5,308 nucleotides of DNA from JBHHXR01 sp046757205 (GTDB lineage: Bacteria; Pseudomonadota; Alphaproteobacteria; Rhodobacterales; Rhodobacteraceae), in the NCBI GenBank assembly GCA_046757205.1, contig JBHHXR010000218.1, positions 1 through 5,308 of the forward strand, written 5' to 3'. The notes under the pieces were generated by a model, which saw nothing but the letters and a program-made list of their open reading frames with translations, did not search any database and had not been told where the DNA came from. Positions within the stretch are counted from its first letter, which is position 1, and each line of letters opens with the position of its first letter. Shown here one piece after another: positions 1-5,308 of the stretch. Both the position numbers and the translations under genes were made by a program.

Positions 1-55
<55 letters not shown>

Positions 56-60
56 CAATC

Positions 61-88
61 ACCTCCAAGAAAAACCCGGCAACCTATA
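61..88 (-). promoter_or_regulatory. Candidate purA -10 element and ribosome binding site
   Basis: On the minus strand a TATAGG hexamer (positions 88-83) lies a short distance upstream of the purA Shine-Dalgarno GGAGGT (66-61). It would give a transcript starting near 76 with a leader of about 20 bases. The hexamer 17 bases further upstream (TTTCGG, 111-106) is a poor -35 match. The RBS is convincing; the promoter is only a guess. The TAG stop of the upstream hypothetical ORF falls inside this hexamer. Confidence 0.35.
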
Positions 89-830
89 GCGCCCTGATCA
101 CCCGTCCGAAAGCGCTGATTCTCCGCCCACGACAACTCCGCAAAGCGCGCTGGATCGAGGGCCGAGTTTGATGCCAACAGGGGATCACTGGATGCTCGAC
201 TTTTTCTTGCGCGAGGTGGGTATCTCTTAGATTCACAAACCAAGTGCGACACCTGCTATCAGCAGGATAGCCATGGGAGAAAGCTACAGCCACCTCACGC
301 TCGAGGAGAGATGCCGCTTGCGGGCGAAGACCAATGTGTCGGCAACTTTCGCACCGACAAAATCTATAGAACTCGCTGGGGATATCCAGTTCAGAAGCCA
401 GATCGAACAGTCCCCACTCTCGGTCGATCCATTCTTCCAAAAACTCCATTGGCTCTGGGAAGAACTCATCTTCAACCCCAAACCAAAGGCTCAGAAGAGG
501 GTCAGAATAATCAGAACGTTCATAGAGACTGGACATACGCCGTAATGTCTCTTTGGGTGAGAGCGTCCCTGACTGATAGAGTCGTCTAACCAAGGGCGCT
601 GCATCGCGAGGGTCGTCGCTCGGGTCCAGTGGTCTCAAATTCAGCTCATTACAGCTTCGCAAAAAGTAGTCCTCGATATCATCCCTCTCAAGAGCGGGAA
701 TCAATCCCGCGAGGACGCAGAGGGAGGGTGTGTCACGGCCATCCATCATAAGTTCAACGGCCCAAGCTGTGTAATCCTCCGGCAGAGCGTATCCCGTCCA
801 ACGGTCGAGCAACAGTTTGTCGGTTTTCAA
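84..830 (-). CDS. Unrecognised protein, 3' end replaced by IS30 remnant (chimeric ORF)
   Basis: A 248-residue ORF starting at TTG (830-828). No ATG occurs before the Met-Met pair at residues 28-29, and TAA-TAG stops lie in frame a few codons upstream. A GGAG (844-841) sits ten bases before the start. Residues 1 to about 168 look like genuine protein: acidic, rich in Trp/Tyr/Leu, with a conserved-looking segment near residues 20-43 (DYTAWAVELMMDGRDTPSL then VLAGL) that reminds me of small uncharacterised bacterial proteins. No signal peptide or membrane helix is seen. A Cys/His cluster, C158-x-C160-x2-C163-x-H165, lies just before the junction. From about residue 169 the frame is the antisense of an IS30 transposase start and its terminal repeat (to about residue 202). 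It then runs through the purA leader to a TAG. The original C-terminus is therefore lost or replaced. I do not know the function; this may be a truncated pseudogene or an expressed chimera. Base composition is less GC-rich than serA and purA, suggesting transfer. Confidence 0.6.
   Translation of the reverse strand: MKTDKLLLDRWTGYALPEDYTAWAVELMMDGRDTPSLCVLAGLIPALERDDIEDYFLRSCNELNLRPLDPSDDPRDAAPLVRRLYQSGTLSPKETLRRMSSLYERSDYSDPLLSLWFGVEDEFFPEPMEFLEEWIDREWGLFDLASELDIPSEFYRFCRCESCRHIGLRPQAASLLEREVAVAFSHGYPADSRCRTWFVNLRDTHLAQEKVEHPVIPCWHQTRPSIQRALRSCRGRRISAFGRVIRAL
252..271 (+). repeat. Two overlapping, mutually exclusive inverted repeats over the transposase RBS
   Basis: CCTGCT (252-257) can pair with AGCAGG (261-266) around an ATC loop. 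GCTATC (255-260) can instead pair with GATAGC (266-271) around an AGCAG loop. Both are perfect six-base stems sharing bases, so only one can form at a time. The AGGA Shine-Dalgarno (264-267) is at least partly paired in either fold, and the second stem ends one base before the ATG. Seen directly in the sequence; the regulatory role is inferred. Confidence 0.6.
273..326 (+). pseudogene. IS30-family transposase, N-terminal stub
   Basis: The plus strand from ATG 273 encodes MGESYSHLTLEERCRLR, which matches the typical N-terminus of IS30-family transposases: a (Y/S)xHLTLEER(C/R)R(I/L) block that opens the helix-turn-helix DNA-binding domain. After residue 17 the reading frame runs on to 545, but it is only the antisense of the neighbouring minus-strand gene, with no further transposase similarity. 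The DDE catalytic domain is wholly absent, so the stub cannot be functional. AGGA (264-267) lies five bases before the ATG and is embedded in a pair of alternative hairpins. Confidence 0.75.
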
Positions 831-876
831 TCGACTCAGACTCCGATGCTATTAGTGGGCAGTGTCGATAGTCCAC

Positions 877-907
877 CACATAGGACGAAATGGCGGCTAA
901 GTGTCAA
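877..907 (-). promoter_or_regulatory. Candidate promoter for the hypothetical gene
   Basis: The minus strand carries a perfect -35 hexamer TTGACA (907-902). With a long 19-base spacer it is followed by TATGTG (882-877), which matches only the first half of the -10 consensus. Transcription would start near 870, about 40 bases before the TTG start at 830. The -35 is notable in this sequence, but the weak -10 and long spacer keep confidence low. Confidence 0.3.
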
Positions 908-1034
908 TATCCGGTCGTCCGGGCAGTCTGGCGAACGGCTGCTCTGTCCGGCAAGGTACTTTCTGGAGCAATGAAACCTAGTCCAGAGCAAAGTCATCCA
1001 GAATTCAGTACATCTTCCCCGGTAATAGAATCCT

Positions 1035-1057
1035 GCTGAACTGGAACCCGGTTCAGC
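1035..1057 (-). terminator. Dyad downstream of serA, possible weak terminator
   Basis: GCTGAAC (1035-1041) and GTTCAGC (1051-1057) form a perfect seven-base stem around a nine-base loop, 46 bases past the serA stop codon. No T-run follows on either strand, so it is not a classic intrinsic terminator. It could be an RNA 3'-end stabiliser or an operator. Placement after serA is the main reason to suspect a transcription end. Confidence 0.25.
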
Positions 1058-1103
1058 TTGCAGTGTATGAGTCGCGGCGCACGCCTCTCCGACTTACCGC
1101 CCT

Positions 1104-2696
1104 TCAGAACACCAGCGATTTGGCCTGCACGATCTGCGGCAGCTTGCCGATCTCGGCGAGATGCTCCTCCGTCACCTTCTCGTCGACGCCGAGGAGCGCG
1201 ATCGCCTCGCCGCCCTTGGTGGCGCGACCCAGCGCGAAGGTGGCGATGTTGATGCCGAGATCGCCGAGTTTCAGGCCGAGCGCACCGATGTAGCCGGGCA
1301 CGTCGGCGTTCGTTGTATAGAGCATGAACGGCTGCGGCTCGGCCTCCAGGTTGATGCCCTTGATCTGGATGAAGCGCGGCTTGCCGTCGGAATATATGGT
1401 GCCGGCAACCGAGCGGGTTTGCTGTTCCGTCTCGACGATCAGCCGCATGTAGGAACCGAAGGCACCCTGCGCGTCCTTGCGGGTCTCCGAGATGCGCATG
1501 CCGCGTTCGCGCGCCACGATGGGCGCGGAGACCATGTTGACGCCGCCCTCGCCGACCAGCGGTATCAGCAGGCTCGCCGTCAGGGCCGCGGTCAGCGGTT
1601 TGAGATTCAGTTCGCCGACGCGGCCCACGTATTCTATCTCGATGCCCTTGATCGGGTTTTCCGTCACCTGCCCGGCGAAGCCGCCGAGCATCTCCGCCAG
1701 CGCGATCCAGGGCTTCAGGATCGGCGCCTCCTCGGCGGTCACCGACGGCGCGTTCAGCGCGTTGGCGATGGCGCCGCGCACCAGGTAGTCCGACATCTGT
1801 TCGGCCACCTGAAGCGCGACGTTTTCCTGCGCTTCGCCGGTCGAGGCGCCCAGGTGCGGCGTGCAGACGACGTTGGGCAGGCCGAACAGAGGGTTCTCGA
1901 CGGCCGGTTCGGAGGAAAAAACGTCGAACGCGGCGCCGGCGAGCTGGCCGGATTTCAGCGCTTCGGCGACCGCCTCCTCGTCAACCAGCCCGCCGCGGGC
2001 GCAATTGATCAGGCGCGCGCCCTTCTTGATGCCGGCGATCCTTACGGCGGAAAGTATGTTGGCGGTCTTTTCCGTCTTGGGCAGATGCAACGAGATGAAA
2101 TCGGCGCGCGCGAGCAGGTGTTCCAGACCGTCGACCTTTTCCACGCCCAGTTCTTTCGCCCGGTCATGACTGAGGAAGGGGTCGTGGGCGATCACTTTCA
2201 TCTTCAGCCCGATGGCCCGCGTCGCCACCACCGAGCCGATATTCCCGGCCCCGATCAGCCCCAGCGTCTTGCCGGTGATCTCGACGCCCATGAATTTCGA
2301 TTTTTCCCACTTGCCGGATTGGGTCGAGCAGTTGGCCGCCGGTATCTGGCGCGCCACCGCCAGCATCATGGCGATCGTGTGTTCGGCCGTCGTGATGGAG
2401 TTGCCGAAGGGTGTGTTCATCACCACGATCCCCTTGGCCGACGCCGCCGGAATGTCGATGTTGTCGACCCCGATGCCGGCGCGCCCTATCACTTTCAGAT
2501 TGTCGCTCCGCGAGATCAGGTCGGCGGTGACCTCGGTCGCGGAGCGGATGGCAAGGCCGTCGTAGCGACCGATGATCTCGGCAAGCTTTTCGGGTTCCTT
2601 GCCGATGGCGGGCAGGAAATCGACTTCCACGCCGTTGTTGCGGAAAATATCGATCGCGGCGTCGGACAGTTTGTCGGATATCAGAACTCTGGGCAT
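1104..2696 (-). CDS. serA: D-3-phosphoglycerate dehydrogenase (long form, with ACT domain)
   Basis: A 530-residue cytoplasmic enzyme that oxidises 3-phosphoglycerate to 3-phosphohydroxypyruvate with NAD, the first step of serine synthesis. The N-terminal substrate-binding part (to about 100, then 285-315) includes GRAGIGVDNID (71-81). The NAD-binding fold carries GAGNIG (149-154). The 2-hydroxyacid dehydrogenase catalytic set is visible: Arg234 in NCARGG, Glu263 in SSEP and His281 in HLGAS. A middle allosteric substrate-binding domain follows (about 320-450), then a C-terminal ACT domain (about 457-530), where serine feedback usually acts. About 530 residues is normal for this long form. The start ATG at 2696-2694 gives the family N-terminus MPRVLISDKLSDAA. 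AAGGAA (2710-2705) precedes it, and an in-frame extension of 18 codons upstream is unlike the family. It lies 57 bp after serC on the same strand, so the two are probably co-transcribed. Confidence 0.97.
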   Translation of the reverse strand: MPRVLISDKLSDAAIDIFRNNGVEVDFLPAIGKEPEKLAEIIGRYDGLAIRSATEVTADLISRSDNLKVIGRAGIGVDNIDIPAASAKGIVVMNTPFGNSITTAEHTIAMMLAVARQIPAANCSTQSGKWEKSKFMGVEITGKTLGLIGAGNIGSVVATRAIGLKMKVIAHDPFLSHDRAKELGVEKVDGLEHLLARADFISLHLPKTEKTANILSAVRIAGIKKGARLINCARGGLVDEEAVAEALKSGQLAGAAFDVFSSEPAVENPLFGLPNVVCTPHLGASTGEAQENVALQVAEQMSDYLVRGAIANALNAPSVTAEEAPILKPWIALAEMLGGFAGQVTENPIKGIEIEYVGRVGELNLKPLTAALTASLLIPLVGEGGVNMVSAPIVARERGMRISETRKDAQGAFGSYMRLIVETEQQTRSVAGTIYSDGKPRFIQIKGINLEAEPQPFMLYTTNADVPGYIGALGLKLGDLGINIATFALGRATKGGEAIALLGVDEKVTEEHLAEIGKLPQIVQAKSLVF

Positions 2697-2753
2697 CTGA
2701 TCGGTTCCTTTTTCGTCTCTTCGGGTTGCGGAGCGGGTCCGCGATTTCATGGA

Positions 2754-3929
2754 TCAGGCGCTGGCCAGGCTGGAAACGGCCGTCGCGAAGGCCCAGTCGA
2801 GCCAATGCGTGAGCGCTTCGATATCGGCGGTGTCGACGGTTGCCCCGCACCAGACGCGGAGCCCGGCGGGCGCATCGCGATAGCCACCGATGTCGAAGGC
2901 GGCGTGTTCGCCTTCCGGCAGCGCCACCATTCTCTTGCTGAAAGCGCGCTGGCCGGCATCGTCGAGCGAGCAGACCGAAGCGTCGGTGATCTTCAGGCAC
3001 ACCGAGGTGTTTGAGCGCGCCGCCGGATCGGCCACCAGATTTTCCACCCAGCCGGTACGGTCCACCCAGCCCTGAAGCGCCGCGAAATTGGCATCGGCGC
3101 GTCGCATGGTGGCCGCCAGGCCGCCTGTCGCGTCGATCCAGTCGAGCGCGTCGATGCAATCGGCGACCGCCAGCATCGACGGCGTGTTGATGGTGGCGCC
3201 GGAAAAAATCCCTTCGATCAGCTTGCCGCCCTTGGTCAGCCGGAAGATTTTCGGCAGGGGGCGGTCGGGCGTGTAGCTTTCCAGCCGTTCGACGGCGCGC
3301 GGGCTGAGGATAAGAACGCCATGCGCCGCCTCGCCACCCATCACCTTCTGCCAGGAAAACGTCGTGACATCGAGTTTCGGCCAGTCGAGCGACTGGGCGA
3401 AAACGGCGGAGGTGGCGTCGCAAAGGGTCAATCCTTCGCGAGTCGCGGCGATCCAGTCGGCGTTCGGCACCCGGGCACCGGAAGTGGTGCCGTTCCAGGT
3501 GAAACAGGCATCGGCATGCGGGCGCACCGCAGAAAGATCGGGAAGCAAGCCGTAGGGAGCCTCATGAACCCGGCAATCTTCGAGCCTGAGCTGCTTCCGG
3601 GCGTCCGCCGCCCATCCCGCGCCGAAGCTCTCCCAGACCAGCATATCGACGGGCCGCGCCCCCAGCATCGACCACATCGCCATCTCGAAGGCGCCGGTAT
3701 CGGACGCCGGCACGATGCCGAGACGGTAGTCGGAGGGGATTTCCAGAACGGCCGCCATCCGGTCGATGGCCTCTTTCAGTTGCGCCTTCGGCCCGGCGGC
3801 GCGGTGCGACCGCCCCAGCCATGCCTTTGCGGCAACGGCCTCGGCCGACCAGCCGGGGTGTTTGGGGCAGGGGCCTGAGGAAAAATACGGGCGCGCAGGC
3901 CGGACCTGCGGCTTTTCGGGGAAGCTCAT
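2754..3929 (-). CDS. serC: Phosphoserine aminotransferase (Methanosarcina/alphaproteobacterial type)
   Basis: A 391-residue PLP enzyme (class V fold type I) that converts 3-phosphohydroxypyruvate and glutamate to phosphoserine and 2-oxoglutarate, the second step of serine synthesis. Visible marks are FSSGPCPKHPGW (16-27), LGRSHRA (38-44) and NGTTSG (146-151). Asp171 in CDATSA should contact the cofactor pyridine nitrogen. Lys195 in SWQKVMGGE is the Schiff-base lysine. INTPSMLAV (247-255) is typical of the family. The SGPCxKxPGW and SWQKVMGGE style fits the serC variant found in alphaproteobacteria and Methanosarcina rather than the E. coli type. The start at 3929-3927 gives MSFPEKPQVRPARPYFSSGP. 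GGAG (3939-3936) lies six bases upstream, and a longer reading frame to 4304 would overlap the divergent dehydrogenase. It is first in the serC-serA operon. Confidence 0.95.
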   Translation of the reverse strand: MSFPEKPQVRPARPYFSSGPCPKHPGWSAEAVAAKAWLGRSHRAAGPKAQLKEAIDRMAAVLEIPSDYRLGIVPASDTGAFEMAMWSMLGARPVDMLVWESFGAGWAADARKQLRLEDCRVHEAPYGLLPDLSAVRPHADACFTWNGTTSGARVPNADWIAATREGLTLCDATSAVFAQSLDWPKLDVTTFSWQKVMGGEAAHGVLILSPRAVERLESYTPDRPLPKIFRLTKGGKLIEGIFSGATINTPSMLAVADCIDALDWIDATGGLAATMRRADANFAALQGWVDRTGWVENLVADPAARSNTSVCLKITDASVCSLDDAGQRAFSKRMVALPEGEHAAFDIGGYRDAPAGLRVWCGATVDTADIEALTHWLDWAFATAVSSLASA

Positions 3930-4212
3930 GGACGGCTCCGTCGTCAGGGCGAGGTTCCCGAGCCCGCCGCCGCTCGCCCTTACCCGGCGACGCGCCCGCG
4001 TGCTGCATATGCGAAGACGGCGCGACTCGGCAAGCGGAAAAACTGACGCGGCCGCGAGGCGGCGATACCGCGTTTTCACGGTTGAAAGTTTGTTTCGCCG
4101 ACGATGGCGGTTCTTTCCGAACACTTCGGCGCGCGCGCCAAGAACGCAACCAAATGACGCGCATTCCGCGGTAAAATGGGCGCGTAGCCCCACCCGGAGA
4201 GGAGAATCTGTC
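3930..4212. promoter_or_regulatory. Divergent control region between serC and the amino acid dehydrogenase
   Basis: These 283 bases separate two divergent genes and must hold both promoters. For the rightward gene, TAAAAT (4172-4177) is a five-of-six -10 match, 36 bases before the ATG, with no clear -35. For serC (minus), TTGCCG (4033-4028) lies 16-18 bases from a half-match -10 inside the palindrome GCATATGC (4005-4012). This is weak. GGCGCGCGCGCC (4128-4139) is a 12-base palindrome of unknown meaning. I see no recognised operator or riboswitch. Confidence 0.4.
4172..4204 (+). promoter_or_regulatory. Candidate -10 box and RBS of the amino acid dehydrogenase
   Basis: TAAAAT at 4172-4177 would place transcription start near 4184 with a leader of roughly 30 bases. 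A purine-rich ribosome binding site (GGAG at 4201-4204, preceded by another GGAG at 4196-4199) sits eight bases before the ATG and fixes that start. No good -35 is visible, so the promoter may depend on an activator or be elsewhere. Confidence 0.4.
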
Positions 4213-5280
4213 ATGAGCACAGGAAGTGTGTTTTCCCATCCAGAATTCGACGACCACGAGGAGGTGGTATTCGCGCGCGACCCGGCGGCCGGCCTGTCGG
4301 CCATTATTGCGGTTCACGACACCACGCTCGGTCCCGCGATGGGCGGCTGTCGGGTCTGGTCGTACAAGACCGACGGCGAGGCGTTGACCGACGTTCTGCG
4401 GCTCAGCCGGGGCATGAGCTACAAGGCGGCGCTGGCGGGAATGCCCTTCGGCGGCGGCAAGTCGGTGATCGTGACCGCGCCCGGCCAGGCCAAAACGCCG
4501 CACATGATGCGGGCCATGGGCCGTATCGTCGACCGTCTCGGCGGTCGCTACATCATTGCCGAGGACGTCGGAACCTCGGTCGAGGACATGGACCTGATCG
4601 CTGGTGAGACGAAGCATGTGGCCGGCGTTTCCGGTTATGACGGCGATCCGTCGCCGAGCACAGCGCTTGGTGTCTTTCTGTGCACTCGCTCAGCTGTCAG
4701 GCGGCGCTTCGGGCGCGATCTGACCGGTTGCCATGTGGCAGTCAAGGGGCTCGGCCATGTCGGCTACGAACTGTGCCGCCTGCTGCACGAGGCCGGCGCG
4801 AAACTGACCGTCGCCGATATCGACCGGAACGCCGTCGCGCGGGCCAGCGAAGCCTTCCGCGCGCAACCCGCCAAGGTCGATGAAATCCTGACGGTCGAGG
4901 CGGATGTCTTTGCGCCTTGCGCGCTCGGCAAGGACCTGTCGGCGGTGACGATACCGCGCATGCGCGCAGGCATCGTCTGCGGATCGGCCAACAACCAGCT
5001 TGCCACGCCGGAAGACGACGAGCGGCTGCGGCGCCGGGAAATCCTGTACTGCCCCGACTACCTGGTGAATGCGGGCGGTCTGATTTCCGCCGCGGGCCGG
5101 CTGATCGGCCTGACCGAGGACGGCGTGCGGCAGAAGCTCGACGCCCTGCCCGACACGCTGGACAGCGTACTCGATACCGCCGAGAAGACCGGCCGCGCAC
5201 CGGGGGCCACGGCCGACAGCATTGCGCGGGCTCGTTTCCGCCCGACGCACGAGCCGCAGGAGCACCGGCGCAGCGCCTGA
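4213..5280 (+). CDS. Leucine dehydrogenase-type Glu/Leu/Phe/Val dehydrogenase
   Basis: A 355-residue NAD-dependent amino acid dehydrogenase that reversibly deaminates a branched-chain amino acid (leucine/valine/isoleucine class) to its 2-oxo acid and ammonia in the cytoplasm. By-eye comparison with Bacillus leucine dehydrogenase, from memory, shows close block similarity: HDTTLGPAMGG (35-45), GMSYKAALAG (67-76), MPFGGGKSVI (77-86), AEDVGT (116-121), GDPSPSTALG (144-153), FAPCALG (233-239), GSANNQL (257-263) and PDYLVNAGG (281-289). Lys71, Lys83 and Asp118 correspond to the substrate-binding lysine, catalytic lysine and catalytic aspartate. GLGHVG (179-184) is the dinucleotide loop, and the acidic ADID (201-204) after the next strand favours NAD over NADP. 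Length is normal for the family. The upstream extension to 3766 lacks family similarity. It is transcribed away from serC. Exact substrate (Leu, Val or Phe) is not provable from sequence alone, so no symbol is given. Confidence 0.9.
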   Translation: MSTGSVFSHPEFDDHEEVVFARDPAAGLSAIIAVHDTTLGPAMGGCRVWSYKTDGEALTDVLRLSRGMSYKAALAGMPFGGGKSVIVTAPGQAKTPHMMRAMGRIVDRLGGRYIIAEDVGTSVEDMDLIAGETKHVAGVSGYDGDPSPSTALGVFLCTRSAVRRRFGRDLTGCHVAVKGLGHVGYELCRLLHEAGAKLTVADIDRNAVARASEAFRAQPAKVDEILTVEADVFAPCALGKDLSAVTIPRMRAGIVCGSANNQLATPEDDERLRRREILYCPDYLVNAGGLISAAGRLIGLTEDGVRQKLDALPDTLDSVLDTAEKTGRAPGATADSIARARFRPTHEPQEHRRSA

Positions 5281-5308
5281 ACCGCCCGTCATTCGCCTTG
5301 ACGCGGAG

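Larger units (their letters stand above)
225..326 (+). mobile_element. IS30-family insertion sequence remnant (left end)
   Basis: About 100 bases remain of an IS30-family element. The left end carries TAGATTCACAAACCAAG (228-244) followed by a GCGACACCTG stretch. This resembles the terminal inverted repeat I recall for IS30 relatives, which begins with TAGATTCA and has a GCAACA core further in. A transposase start follows at 273. Similarity stops around 324-330, where the sequence becomes the antisense of the hypothetical gene. No matching right-end repeat (something like CTTGGTTTGTGAATCTA) was found in the rest of the window, so this is a solo left end, incapable of moving. The outer boundary near 225 is approximate. 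Confidence 0.7.
831..1103. other. Gene-free spacer between serA and the hypothetical gene
   Basis: These 273 bases hold no convincing gene. They contain a candidate promoter for the hypothetical gene (877-907, minus) and a dyad near the serA end (1035-1057). A 49-codon plus-strand ORF (890-1039) is also present; I do not trust it. Composition is less GC-rich than serA. No tRNA or small RNA signature was recognised. Confidence 0.5.

Noticed and set aside
273..545. 90-codon plus-strand ORF starting as a transposase
   Set aside because: Only the first 17 codons are transposase. The rest is antisense of the hypothetical gene, so it is reported as a stub only.
962..987. TCTGGA ... TCCAGA inverted repeat
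   Set aside because: Six-base stem with a 14-base loop and no flanking T-run; likely chance.
2728..2742. GC-rich hairpin between serC and serA as a terminator
   Set aside because: Five-pair stem without a T-run and directly before the serA ribosome binding site, so the genes are more likely one transcript.
1161..3014. 617-codon plus-strand open frame antisense to serA
   Set aside because: It is the mirror of a high-GC gene. Its peptide is rich in Arg, Gly, Asp and His with no domain, while the minus strand encodes a textbook SerA.
2164..3423. 419-codon minus-strand frame spanning the serC-serA junction
   Set aside because: It is an out-of-frame shadow of serC and serA, with arginine-rich low-complexity peptide and no family match.
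4128..4139. GGCGCGCGCGCC perfect palindrome, possible operator or Z-DNA
   Set aside because: Alternating GC runs are expected by chance in such GC-rich sequence, and nothing ties it to regulation.
3562..4617. 351-codon minus-strand frame across the divergent region
   Set aside because: It overlaps serC out of frame and the dehydrogenase antisense; both have clear catalytic motifs.

Overview
The window looks like a GC-rich alphaproteobacterial chromosome, most likely of the Rhodospirillales type. This is inferred from the gene order serC-serA-...-purA on one strand and from the class V 'Methanosarcina-type' phosphoserine aminotransferase that alphaproteobacteria use. No 16S or other direct taxonomic marker is present.

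Layout from left to right. Positions 1-55 (minus) hold the first 18 codons of purA (adenylosuccinate synthetase). Positions 56-1103 are an accessory stretch, visibly less GC-rich than its flanks from about 225 to 1060. It contains a roughly 100-bp left-end remnant of an IS30-family insertion sequence (about 225-326) and an unrecognised minus-strand gene (84-830) whose 3' end was replaced by the IS remnant. It also has a 273-bp spacer without a convincing gene. Positions 1104-2696 (minus) are serA and 2754-3929 (minus) are serC, a two-gene operon for L-serine synthesis. Positions 3930-4212 are a divergent promoter region. Positions 4213-5280 (plus) encode a leucine-dehydrogenase-type amino acid dehydrogenase.

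How the genes fit together: SerA oxidises 3-phosphoglycerate and SerC transaminates the product to phosphoserine, using glutamate. The divergent dehydrogenase interconverts a branched-chain amino acid and its 2-oxo acid plus ammonia with NAD. PurA consumes aspartate and GTP in AMP synthesis. All are amino acid/nitrogen housekeeping enzymes with intact catalytic motifs.

The novelty is confined to the serA-purA gap, where from memory relatives often carry hisZ. Here there is IS debris and a chimeric unknown ORF instead. I see no CRISPR, RNA gene, phage or defence system, and nothing that amounts to a new multi-gene system.
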